Assembly (NCBI GenBank): GCA_002319955.1
Contig: DCJS01000006.1
Location: forward strand, 1-51,397
DNA from: Flavobacteriales bacterium UBA1694
Lineage (GTDB): Bacteria > Bacteroidota > Bacteroidia > Flavobacteriales > Weeksellaceae
Reading direction: 5' to 3'
Length of the DNA stretch: 51,397 nt
Below, piece by piece: positions 1 through 7,448 of this stretch. The translations under genes were made by a program, and so were the position numbers. The notes under the pieces are model-generated. The model was not told where the DNA came from. It saw nothing but the letters and a program-made list of their open reading frames with translations, and made no database searches. How positions within the stretch are numbered: position 1 is the stretch's first letter; each line of letters begins with the position of its first letter.

Positions 1-15
1 GATGTTTTTGGTGGT

Positions 16-810
16 TTAGGCGAGGTTGTTATACTTTCGCATAAGCTTTTCGTATAGGTTTTGGGGAAGAATCCATTTGAGTGGAACACCGATCTTTTGC
101 CCAAATTTACCAAAGTAGTAGTGGGCTTTCCATTTTTCTTTAGTCAATAAGGTCTCGATGTATTGAGCCACTTCCATTGTCGTGCTCCCTTGATCCACAT
201 GACTGTTCATCAGACCATACACTTTGTTAAATACCGTCTCGTAAGGTTGCGAAATCTGACTCCGAACCCGGGAGTCCTTAATATTCGTTTTAATATCTCC
301 TAAATGCAGTGTGCACACCTCAATGTGCCACGGATAGACTTCGTAGCGGATGGCCTCTGTAATACGGTCTACGGCTGCTTTGGAGGCGCTGTAGAAGCCG
401 CGGAAGGGAAGTCCCATTTCTGAGCCGATACTAGAGATGTTTATAATCTGACCTTTGCTTTGATTTCTCATAGAAGGCAACACACTTGAGATCATTTGAA
501 CGGTACCTATAAGGTTTAAATCAAATAAACGTTGAATTTCTTCTTTTTGGGAATCTTCGATGGCTCCCACCATTCCCATGCCCGCATTGTTGATAAGCAC
601 ATCAATTCGTGATTCTTTGCCAAGTACCGTTTTAATGGCCGTTTGGACTTGATCGTTGTTTGTAATGTCTGTAGGAATGGTCTGGAAAAGGGTGTTTTCC
701 AGTGGTTTTCGGCTTAAACCATACACGGTATGGCCTTTTTTCGCGAAGTATTCTGCGAGGGTTAGGCCGATTCCGGCCGAAGTACCTGTGATTAGGATTA
801 CTTTATTCAA
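16..810 (-). CDS. Short-chain dehydrogenase/reductase (SDR)
   Basis: A 264-residue classical SDR, a cytosolic NAD(P)-dependent oxidoreductase whose substrate cannot be read from the sequence. The N-terminal dinucleotide motif TGTSAGIG (residues 8-15), the NNAG motif near residue 75 and the catalytic YSASK near residue 140 are all present, and the length is normal for the family. It starts two bases after the aroA stop codon and is the last visible gene of a minus-strand run (MazG-like, aroA, SDR), so it is probably co-transcribed. The link to aromatic biosynthesis may be only positional. Confidence 0.9.
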   Translation of the reverse strand: MNKVILITGTSAGIGLTLAEYFAKKGHTVYGLSRKPLENTLFQTIPTDITNNDQVQTAIKTVLGKESRIDVLINNAGMGMVGAIEDSQKEEIQRLFDLNLIGTVQMISSVLPSMRNQSKGQIINISSIGSEMGLPFRGFYSASKAAVDRITEAIRYEVYPWHIEVCTLHLGDIKTNIKDSRVRSQISQPYETVFNKVYGLMNSHVDQGSTTMEVAQYIETLLTKEKWKAHYYFGKFGQKIGVPLKWILPQNLYEKLMRKYNNLA

Positions 811-812
811 GG

Positions 813-2045
813 TTATAGAATTATTGATTGAGTAATGGACTGCAGATCAGACCAAAATTTAGGATACGATTTTTCGGCCACATCTGGATCTTCAATTTTG
901 AGGTCTCCAATTAGAATGTAGGGCGCAAAGCTCATGGCCATGCGGTGATCGTCATAGGTTTCAATAGAAATAGGGACTTGCGGCTCGTGAAATGAGAGCG
1001 CTTCAATTGAGCCGTCATCTATTTTTGTAAGACACCCTATTTTATTAAGCTCATTCTGAAGGGCAACGAGACGATCGGTCTCTTTTATTTTGAGTGTTTT
1101 TAAACCTGTAAAATAGAAGGGTATTTTTAAAATAGCTGCTGTGACACAAAGTGTTTGCGCAATATCGGGACAGTCATTTAAATCGGCTGTTATAGCCTCG
1201 GGATAGAGCGTATTTTCAGGAAGTAAACTAATGGCAGTCTCCTGGGTGTCGCTCACTGTATTGACACCAAAGAAGTCCCAGTACAACTGTTTTAAAGCCG
1301 AATCCCCTTGGTAGGAGTGGCTTTTGAAACTTCGTAGATTAATGTGTTGTCTGGATATCGCCGCTAGGGAATAGTAATAGGAAGCAGACGACCAGTCGCT
1401 CTCCACAGTGATATAGGCTGTATTGGAGAGCTTTTCCCCTAGTTTGAAGGGCTTTATTTCAATCTTATTGTCTTCAAGACTGACCTCGATTCCAATGTTC
1501 TTCAAGAGTCTTTTAGTCATTAGAAGATAGGGCTTGGAGGTCATTTGGCCAATAAGCTCTATGGTCATGCCATTGGGCAGCTTCGCGCCGATCAGCATGA
1601 GTGAGGTGATGAATTGACTCGAGATATCTGCCTCAATACGGACTTTGCTTTTTTGTATTTTTTTCCCTGTAATTTTTAGTGGCGGGTAGCCCTGCGTTTC
1701 TAAATAGTCAATGCTTGCTCCCAATTCTCGAAGGGCTTCAACCAAGGGGCCAATAGGCCTTTTTTTCATTCGTTCGGAGCCCGTTAATATCCGGGTTTGT
1801 CCCTCTTGTATTGCGTAGTAGGCTGTTAAAAAGCGCATAGCCGTCCCGGCATGCTGAATATCTACCGTTGAATCGGTACTTGCAATAGCTTCTAAAAGCA
1901 CCTCAGTATCCTTCGAGTCCGATAGATTCTCCATTTTCACGTTATTAAATAACGCGCTGAGGATTATGAGTCGGTTGGACACGCTTTTAGACCCACAGAT
2001 ATGGATGGTTTGATTAGGAATAAGGTTGGCGTGTTTTAAAAGCAT
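813..2045 (-). CDS. aroA: 3-phosphoshikimate 1-carboxyvinyltransferase (EPSP synthase)
   Basis: Transfers the enolpyruvyl group of phosphoenolpyruvate to shikimate 3-phosphate, the sixth step of the shikimate pathway, in the cytosol. The protein has 410 residues, slightly shorter than the usual 425-430. The substrate-binding K20-S21-x-x-x-R25, the GTAMRF motif near residue 67, the GSERMKKRP loop near residue 89 and a C-terminal DDHRMAMS motif are visible, so the enzyme looks intact. It lies 25 bases downstream of the MazG-like gene and two bases before the SDR gene, suggesting one transcript. Confidence 0.95.
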   Translation of the reverse strand: MLLKHANLIPNQTIHICGSKSVSNRLIILSALFNNVKMENLSDSKDTEVLLEAIASTDSTVDIQHAGTAMRFLTAYYAIQEGQTRILTGSERMKKRPIGPLVEALRELGASIDYLETQGYPPLKITGKKIQKSKVRIEADISSQFITSLMLIGAKLPNGMTIELIGQMTSKPYLLMTKRLLKNIGIEVSLEDNKIEIKPFKLGEKLSNTAYITVESDWSSASYYYSLAAISRQHINLRSFKSHSYQGDSALKQLYWDFFGVNTVSDTQETAISLLPENTLYPEAITADLNDCPDIAQTLCVTAAILKIPFYFTGLKTLKIKETDRLVALQNELNKIGCLTKIDDGSIEALSFHEPQVPISIETYDDHRMAMSFAPYILIGDLKIEDPDVAEKSYPKFWSDLQSITQSIIL

Positions 2046-2070
2046 AGTATCGAGACTAAAGATTAAGGTT

Positions 2071-2397
2071 TTATTTTAATTTGGGGTTGTTCTGATGTCT
2101 TTCTGAGTCACGCTCAGTTTTTAGGCGCATCTTTCTATCGAAGGCTTCTTGCAAATCCGTTCCCGTTTGATTCGCAAGACATAAAGTGACAAAAAGCACA
2201 TCGGCGAGCTCCTCACCTAAGTCTTTTTCCTGGTCACTAGGCTTTTCACTTTGCTCGCCATAGCGTCGCGCAACGATACGTGCCACTTCACCGACCTCTT
2301 CTGAGAGAATGGCCATATTAGTGAGTTCATTGAAATACCGGACACCTACTGATTGGATCCACTGGTCTACTTGAGACTGTAACGCTTTGATTTCCAC
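2071..2397 (-). CDS. MazG-like nucleotide pyrophosphohydrolase
   Basis: A 108-residue all-helical protein of the MazG/all-alpha NTP pyrophosphohydrolase superfamily, which hydrolyses (d)NTPs to monophosphates and is often called a house-cleaning enzyme. The metal-binding pattern is visible as EEVGE near residue 33 and EELADV near residue 63. The single-domain size matches small MazG-like proteins rather than the two-domain E. coli MazG. It is the first gene of the minus-strand run leading into aroA. The exact nucleotide substrate cannot be inferred. Confidence 0.88.
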   Translation of the reverse strand: MEIKALQSQVDQWIQSVGVRYFNELTNMAILSEEVGEVARIVARRYGEQSEKPSDQEKDLGEELADVLFVTLCLANQTGTDLQEAFDRKMRLKTERDSERHQNNPKLK

Positions 2398-2566
2398 TGT
2401 AATTTGGGTATCGAATTGATATTAATTGGGCTATTATTGCTGGGTCGGAGCAAATTTCTAAGCCTAAATTTGACCAAGAATTACGTCCCCTAGAGCAATT
2501 CACCAACATACACTTCAAATATAATAAAATCAATGTAGTAATGACTTAATTTTTATTGCAAATCAT

Positions 2567-2597
2567 TTTGTGTAATTGAAAAAAAATCTTAATTTTG
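2567..2597 (+). promoter_or_regulatory. Bacteroidetes-type promoter of rpmE2
   Basis: TTTG at 2567-2570 and TAATTTTG at 2590-2597 are separated by 19 bases, matching the known Bacteroidetes -33/-7 consensus (TTTG, 19-21 bases, TAnnTTTG). The predicted start of transcription near 2603 leaves a leader of about 70 bases before rpmE2. Confidence 0.7.
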
Positions 2598-2671
2598 CAG
2601 TCTAAATTTTAGCAGAGGAATATCCATTACTATTTCTGAAGCAAACCTTTAATTTTTTTAAAATTTTTATT

Positions 2672-2923
2672 ATGAAACAAGGAATTCACCCAGAAAATTA
2701 TAGACTTGTTGTTTTCAAAGATATGAGTAACGACGATATGTTTCTTTGCAAATCAACTGCAGAAACAAAAGACACTATTGAATTTGAAGGATCAACTTAC
2801 CCATTAATCAAAATGGAGATCTCTTCAACTTCCCACCCATTTTACACAGGTAAAGTGAAATTAGTCGATACCGCAGGACGTGTCGATAAGTTCATGAACA
2901 AATACAAAAAATTCGCGAAGTAG
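2672..2923 (+). CDS. rpmE2: 50S ribosomal protein L31 type B
   Basis: An 83-residue L31 of the type B (zinc-free) class, a component of the large ribosomal subunit. It starts MKQGIHPENYR, carries the typical SSTSHPFYTGK segment near residue 50 and ends in a lysine-rich tail. The CxxC zinc pair of type A L31 is absent. It stands alone, with a strong promoter upstream and a hairpin terminator 60 bases downstream. The start is supported by the usual N-terminus of the family. Confidence 0.96.
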   Translation: MKQGIHPENYRLVVFKDMSNDDMFLCKSTAETKDTIEFEGSTYPLIKMEISSTSHPFYTGKVKLVDTAGRVDKFMNKYKKFAK

Positions 2924-2982
2924 TCGAATTTTTGATTTGCTTTCAATCCTAGGAGCGAAAGAAATTTTTGATCAAAACATAC

Positions 2983-3014
2983 AAAGCTGTTACATAGCGT
3001 AACAGCTTTTTTTT
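2983..3014 (+). terminator. Intrinsic terminator after rpmE2
   Basis: An 11-bp perfect stem (AAAGCTGTTAC with GTAACAGCTTT, 2983-2993 and 2999-3009) around a five-base loop is followed by a run of T to 3014. Confidence 0.88.
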
Positions 3015-3055
3015 GTTTGGTTGAGAATCCATAAAGTAGACTCCTAGAATTATTG

Positions 3056-3063
3056 TATTTTTG
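3056..3063 (+). promoter_or_regulatory. -7 box for the GlmU-like gene
   Basis: TATTTTTG lies 21 bases before the start codon and matches TAnnTTTG. No clear TTG is seen at the -33 position, so the assignment rests on the -7 box alone. Confidence 0.5.
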
Positions 3064-3084
3064 AACTAAATTAAAAGGACTTCT

Positions 3085-4248
3085 ATGACTCAACTCGTAT
3101 TTTCAGACGCTCAATATTGGGAAGATTTTCTTCCGTTAACCTATACGAGACCCGTGGCTGCCATGCGCTGTGGTATTTTCACCTTTTCCGAACGTTGGCA
3201 GCATTTGCTAAGAATGGATCAAGTGGCTTACTTAACAGAATCTTATTTGCAACAAAAGTACTTAGGGGCTCAGGAAGTTGAAAGCTTGTTTTTAGTGCCT
3301 AATTTTCTGCCTACGGCAAGTGTTTTGGAGCAAATTAAGCAGCTTAGTTTGGGCGAGGCACTCGTTTATAAGAATGAGCTTCTGGCTGCCCGAATCACTA
3401 TGAAAGATTTTTCACTCAATCAAATTGAGAAGATGATCGATATTACCGAAGACTTACTCTTTTTTACAAAGCCCACCGATCTATTTACCTACAACCAAGT
3501 GGCCATTGATTTTGATTTCGAATTAATCACTAAAGATCGCAGTTCTGAGCCACTCTCTGAAACCTGTGGCCTGCTTGGAGACCCAAAGGACCTTTTCATC
3601 GAGCCAGGTGCTCAATTAGAGTATGCGACGCTAAATACCAAGACAGGAAAGATCTATATCGGCAAGAATGCAGAAGTGATGGAGGGGTGCCACCTACGTG
3701 GCCCTATAGCACTAGGTGAGGAGTCTAAGTTCAATTTGGGAGCCAAGATTTATGGACCTACCACCATTGGCCCGCACTGCAAAGTAGGAGGTGAGGTTAA
3801 CAATTTGGTGATTTTTGGTTACTCTAACAAAGGTCATGATGGCTTTATTGGAAACTCCGTTATTGGAGAATGGTGTAACATTGGTGCAGACACGAACTCT
3901 TCGAATTTAAAGAATAATTATGCGGAAGTAAAACTTTGGAGCTATCGAACCAAACGCTTTGAAGGAACCGGACTTCAGTTTGCTGGACTTATTATGGGTG
4001 ACCATGCGAAAACAGCGATCAATACTCAACTCAATACCGGAACGGTCGTTGGTGTTGGAGCCAATATATTTAAAAGTGGCTTCCCACCCAATCTCATTGA
4101 AGGGTTTTCTTGGGGCGGAATGAAGGGAGATCCAAAATTCCGCTTAGAAAAAGCCTACGAAGTAGCTGAGAAGGCAATGGGGAGACGCAAAATCCCGCTT
4201 TTAGAGGTGGATAAAGAAATCATAAGAACCATCTATGAGCAGTATTAA
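3085..4248 (+). CDS. GlmU-like sugar nucleotidyltransferase/left-handed beta-helix protein
   Basis: A 387-residue protein resembling the Bacteroidetes GlmU-like family. The C-terminal half (about residues 190-340) has the hexapeptide-repeat character of a left-handed beta helix, with runs such as LGEESKFNLGAKIYG and NSVIGEWCNIGADTNSSNLK, like the acyltransferase domain of GlmU. The N-terminal half begins LVFSDAQYWEDFLPLTYTRP and lacks the canonical LxxGxGTRM nucleotide-binding signature, so uridylyltransferase activity is uncertain. A role in nucleotide-sugar or envelope precursor synthesis is an inference. It is a single transcription unit between two terminators. Confidence 0.85.
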   Translation: MTQLVFSDAQYWEDFLPLTYTRPVAAMRCGIFTFSERWQHLLRMDQVAYLTESYLQQKYLGAQEVESLFLVPNFLPTASVLEQIKQLSLGEALVYKNELLAARITMKDFSLNQIEKMIDITEDLLFFTKPTDLFTYNQVAIDFDFELITKDRSSEPLSETCGLLGDPKDLFIEPGAQLEYATLNTKTGKIYIGKNAEVMEGCHLRGPIALGEESKFNLGAKIYGPTTIGPHCKVGGEVNNLVIFGYSNKGHDGFIGNSVIGEWCNIGADTNSSNLKNNYAEVKLWSYRTKRFEGTGLQFAGLIMGDHAKTAINTQLNTGTVVGVGANIFKSGFPPNLIEGFSWGGMKGDPKFRLEKAYEVAEKAMGRRKIPLLEVDKEIIRTIYEQY

Positions 4249-4271
4249 GTGCTTCTCATAAAATCAGTATT

Positions 4272-4301
4272 AAAAAATCCGTTTATTAGAACGGATTTTT
4301 T
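4272..4301 (+). terminator. Intrinsic terminator after the GlmU-like gene
   Basis: A 12-bp perfect inverted repeat (AAAAAATCCGTT at 4272-4283 and AACGGATTTTTT at 4290-4301) with a six-base loop sits 24 bases after the stop codon. The T-rich 3' arm completes an intrinsic terminator. Confidence 0.85.
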
Positions 4302-4357
4302 AAATTCCATGTAATACTTTCACCCTCTTCGCTGTCTTATAATTAGAAACAAAACAT

Positions 4358-4873
4358 ATGACTCAGGACGCTTTTCAAGAAACGGTTTTTGTTCTCAAAG
4401 ATGAGATGTATCGTTTTGCAAAGAAGTTCGTGCGCAGTAGTGACGAAGCGCAGGATATTGTTCAAGATCTTATGGTAAAGTTTTGGCAGAAAAAACAGGA
4501 GCTCGCTGAGTACAAGAATCTGAAGTCGTTTGCGCTAAAATGTGTGAAAAACGAATGCTTAAACCGTTTAAAGCATGAAAACGTAAAACTTGGGTTCGCT
4601 AGTTTCTCACTCCATAGAAGTGAGCAGTACCATGAAGAAACGAATAATTTAAAGGATTATATTTTAAAATTCATCGACCAATTACCAGAAAAACAGAAAC
4701 TGGTAATCCATCTAAAAGATGTCGAAGAATTTGATGTGGCCGAGATTTGTGAGATTCTCCAAATGGAAGCCAATGCTGTGCGCGTGAATTTAAACCGAGC
4801 CCGTGAGAAAGTCCGGGCACAAATCACACAACTGATGAATTATGAGCAAAGAGACCTATCAAGAGACCTATAA
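4358..4873 (+). CDS. RNA polymerase sigma-70 family (ECF-type) sigma factor
   Basis: A 171-residue sigma factor with region 2 (SSDEAQDIVQDLMVKFW, about residues 27-43) and region 4 (LPEKQKLVIHLKDVEEFDVA onward, a helix-turn-helix over about residues 112-155), and no region 1 or 3, the ECF architecture. It is followed by an overlapping membrane protein (32 bases shared) and two envelope-protein genes, so it probably directs an envelope-related regulon and may drive its own operon. No TAnnTTTG box is evident upstream, in contrast to most neighbours, which fits control by an alternative sigma but does not prove it. Confidence 0.92.
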   Translation: MTQDAFQETVFVLKDEMYRFAKKFVRSSDEAQDIVQDLMVKFWQKKQELAEYKNLKSFALKCVKNECLNRLKHENVKLGFASFSLHRSEQYHEETNNLKDYILKFIDQLPEKQKLVIHLKDVEEFDVAEICEILQMEANAVRVNLNRAREKVRAQITQLMNYEQRDLSRDL

Positions 4874-5537
4874 GAAGCTTCTAAGTGATTTAAGAAGTGA
4901 TACGATGGACTGGGAGTTTGATGCCTTTCTAGATAAGGCAAATAACCTTTCATCAGAACAAGATCAAAACAGTCCTATTGTCCCGTTGAAAAAGAAAGCA
5001 AGGCCTTTTCTTCTTGCAGCGGCGAGCGTGGCTTTGCTTGCAGCCTTGCTTACGGGGTATTTGATGAATTCGACTAATGGAGTAAAAATGGAGCTTGCGG
5101 ACCAAAAAATAAAAGCGGCCATTTTATCAGAAACCCAGAGTATTATGGATGAAAACGAATTCCAATCTCAGGCAAACGAGCCGACTCACCTCAGTCCTTC
5201 GAGTCTTAGCGACAGTTTAAACCCAAAGGAGTTTACAGCCAAAGATGAGCAGGAAGTACTCAATGCGATTTTGCCCTCGCGAGGAAGGCTTAAAAAGGAG
5301 CGCAAAGTTCATTATGTGGAGCGCGAAGCTTTAAAGCAAAAAAAGTCTGAACAAGTAATGGCCCCAAGCACCAGCTCAAAAGGCTATCAGGACAACTATG
5401 TCATCATTAATGGTCAAAAAATAGATAGTGAAAAAGAAGCCATAGAAATCACCAAGTATTCCTTGCGAGTCCTATCAGATAAAGTGTCACAAAGTGTTGC
5501 GAAAGCTGATGCAAGCTTTGAAAATGTTGAATTTTAA
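4842..5537 (+). CDS. Single-pass membrane protein, candidate anti-sigma factor
   Basis: A 231-residue protein of unknown family. About 50 cytoplasmic residues precede one transmembrane helix (about residues 55-75), followed by a roughly 155-residue Ser/Lys-rich extracytoplasmic part. This topology, with the start lying inside the 3' end of the sigma gene, is typical of membrane anti-sigma factors. The zinc anti-sigma motif HxxxCxxC is absent, so the assignment is inferred from position and topology only. The 12-bp tandem repeat in the overlap region encodes KETYQETY at its N-terminus. Confidence 0.75.
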   Translation: MSKETYQETYKKLLSDLRSDTMDWEFDAFLDKANNLSSEQDQNSPIVPLKKKARPFLLAAASVALLAALLTGYLMNSTNGVKMELADQKIKAAILSETQSIMDENEFQSQANEPTHLSPSSLSDSLNPKEFTAKDEQEVLNAILPSRGRLKKERKVHYVEREALKQKKSEQVMAPSTSSKGYQDNYVIINGQKIDSEKEAIEITKYSLRVLSDKVSQSVAKADASFENVEF

Positions 5538-5552
5538 ATAGAAGATAAAATA

Positions 5553-6797
5553 ATGAAAAATATACTTGTTCTTTTCTTGTTCCTGGGATGCATTCATTCT
5601 GCATTTGGACAGAAATCGAAGCTAGTCGAGCTCTTCGACCGCTATCAAAATACGGAGGGGATTACCTCGATCAAGATTGCTAAGCCGATGTTTAGTTTGC
5701 TAAGTCAGTTTGATTTACAAGATGCAGATCTCGAATCTATTCAGCCGATGCTTGCGAAAATTGACGGCCTTCGTATCCTGGTTCTTGAATCGCCTCAGAA
5801 ATCGCCTCAGCTCTTTAAATTGGGAAATGAATTGAACTTATCAATTCGAAATTTGGATTACGAAGAATTAATTACCGTAAACAGCAAGGGGAATAAGATC
5901 AAATTTTTAGCCTCGGACACGAGTGGAGATTCTTTAGACGACCTTCTATTAAGCGTGAGCTCAGAGGACAACATAATCTTTATGCTCTTGGACGGAAAAG
6001 TCTCAATGCAAGATGTAAACAATTTGGCCAATTCCAGTAAGCAAGCCTTTAACTCAAATCGAGATAGCTCTCAAAACGAGAGTAGCAATTCTAATTCGGA
6101 TGTTCGCACGCGCGAGCAGCGCACGGTGGCTTCCTTTTCAGGGGTTCAAGTAAGTTCCGGTATCAAAGTGTCCTACACGCAGGGAAATGAGCAAAAAGTT
6201 ATTGTAAATGCCGATGGTGATAAACTTCAGTATGTGAAAACCGAAGTTTCTGGTGGAATCCTAAAAATCTTTATTGAAAACCCTAATAAGAAGGGGCTTC
6301 AATTTAAGGCGCTTCATGTCGAAGTGATCTCTCCAAGACTCGATCTGGTCCAGGTCAATTCAGGAGCCCAGTTCAACACGCTTAATGAAGTAAGCGGCCA
6401 AAATTTTGATTTATTAGTGGAGTCTGGCGCTCGATTAGCAATGGATTTAGATGCCTCGCAAAGTGTAACGCTTGAGGCGAACTCTGGTGCCAATGGGGCT
6501 CTGAATCTTTCCACCAAAGAATTAATTCTAAAAGGGTCAAGCGGTGCTAATCTAAGTCTAAATGGGCAGGCTGAGCGCGCAAGCTATAGCGTCTCGAGCG
6601 CGGCAATGGTCAACGCCTTGGATCTTAGAACAAATACGGTCGTTGTAAAGGCTTCCTCTGCGGCAAATCTTAGAATTCATGCGATGCAAAGTGTGGAAGG
6701 TGAGGTGAGTTCTGGTGCAAGTGTGCGCTACCGATCTGGGCAGAAATCAAGTTCAAACGTGAGAGTTAAGTCCGGCGGAAGCTATAAATCCTTATAA
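5553..6797 (+). CDS. Exported DUF4252 + head-GIN (DUF2807) two-domain protein
   Basis: A 414-residue secreted or periplasmic protein with a signal peptide (residues 1-19, cleavage after SAFG). Residues 20-160 resemble DUF4252, residues 161-190 form a Ser/Asn-rich linker, and residues 191 to about 395 form a repetitive beta-structure with recurring SSGxxV, NSGAxF, ESGARL and SSGASV turns, characteristic of the head-GIN domain (DUF2807). The biochemical function of both domains is unknown. It lies 15 bases after the anti-sigma-like gene and nine before another DUF4252 gene, so it belongs to the sigma operon. Joining both domains in one chain is noteworthy. Confidence 0.85.
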   Translation: MKNILVLFLFLGCIHSAFGQKSKLVELFDRYQNTEGITSIKIAKPMFSLLSQFDLQDADLESIQPMLAKIDGLRILVLESPQKSPQLFKLGNELNLSIRNLDYEELITVNSKGNKIKFLASDTSGDSLDDLLLSVSSEDNIIFMLLDGKVSMQDVNNLANSSKQAFNSNRDSSQNESSNSNSDVRTREQRTVASFSGVQVSSGIKVSYTQGNEQKVIVNADGDKLQYVKTEVSGGILKIFIENPNKKGLQFKALHVEVISPRLDLVQVNSGAQFNTLNEVSGQNFDLLVESGARLAMDLDASQSVTLEANSGANGALNLSTKELILKGSSGANLSLNGQAERASYSVSSAAMVNALDLRTNTVVVKASSAANLRIHAMQSVEGEVSSGASVRYRSGQKSSSNVRVKSGGSYKSL

Positions 6798-6805
6798 TAA
6801 AAACG

Positions 6806-7342
6806 ATGAAAAATTTTAGATTTCTATACGTTCTATTGATTCTAGTGGGAACCATGCAATCTTGCATGGTTTCTAAAAAGCAAAGTGCAAACTTTTTTAA
6901 TACAGATACCCCTGGATTTGAGCGGGCAAATTACGTAAAGGTGAATGTGCCGATGTGGCTTGCCAAACCTATTGTTAAAAATGCCCTTCGAAAAGAGCCG
7001 GAAGGACTAGCACTTATTGGTCTGTTGAAGAAGGTCTCCGATATTCAAGTTTTTACAGTGCAGAACTCAAACCCAGAGCTTAATGCAAGTTTCACTAAGT
7101 TTTTAGATCAGAAGAGCATTGAGCCTTGGGTAAGTATCAAGAAGGATGAAGAAATAATCGATTTTAGTGTTCAAAGGAAAGCGAATCGAATTAATAAGTT
7201 TCTTCTTACTGTGAAATCGGGCACCGACCTAGTCTATGTAGATATTAGTGGAAAGTTTACAGAACAAGATCTGTCGGAACTGATCAATTACGCCCAGAAG
7301 AATGAGATGAAAAAATCGATTTCAAAAACTTTCGCCCAATAA
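6806..7342 (+). CDS. DUF4252-like lipoprotein
   Basis: A 178-residue putative lipoprotein: a short signal peptide ends in the lipobox-like MQSC with cysteine 20. The remainder resembles DUF4252, with a hydrophobic strand-helix pattern ending SGKFTEQDLSELINYAQK, parallel to DGKVSMQDVNNLAN in the preceding gene. It is the last gene of the four-gene sigma operon. The molecular role is unknown; an envelope-stress or surface-sensing function is only an inference from context. Confidence 0.82.
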   Translation: MKNFRFLYVLLILVGTMQSCMVSKKQSANFFNTDTPGFERANYVKVNVPMWLAKPIVKNALRKEPEGLALIGLLKKVSDIQVFTVQNSNPELNASFTKFLDQKSIEPWVSIKKDEEIIDFSVQRKANRINKFLLTVKSGTDLVYVDISGKFTEQDLSELINYAQKNEMKKSISKTFAQ

Positions 7343-7426
7343 ACTCAAATCCGAGACCGCAAGGGTACGAGATGTTAAATTTCAGTAACATAGTGCATAA
7401 AATTTTTAATTTTCGAATAAAAGGTT

Positions 7427-7434
7427 TAATTTTG
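7427..7434 (+). promoter_or_regulatory. -7 box for guaB
   Basis: TAATTTTG lies 14 bases before the guaB start codon and matches the Bacteroidetes -7 consensus. It predicts a very short 5' leader. The -33 element is weak. Confidence 0.55.
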
Positions 7435-7448
7435 CACAGAAAGTAAAG

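Noticed and set aside
2327..2533. 68-codon minus-strand frame extending from the MazG-like gene into the intergenic gap
   Set aside because: It overlaps the real gene in another frame, has no recognisable product and lacks a promoter or start context.
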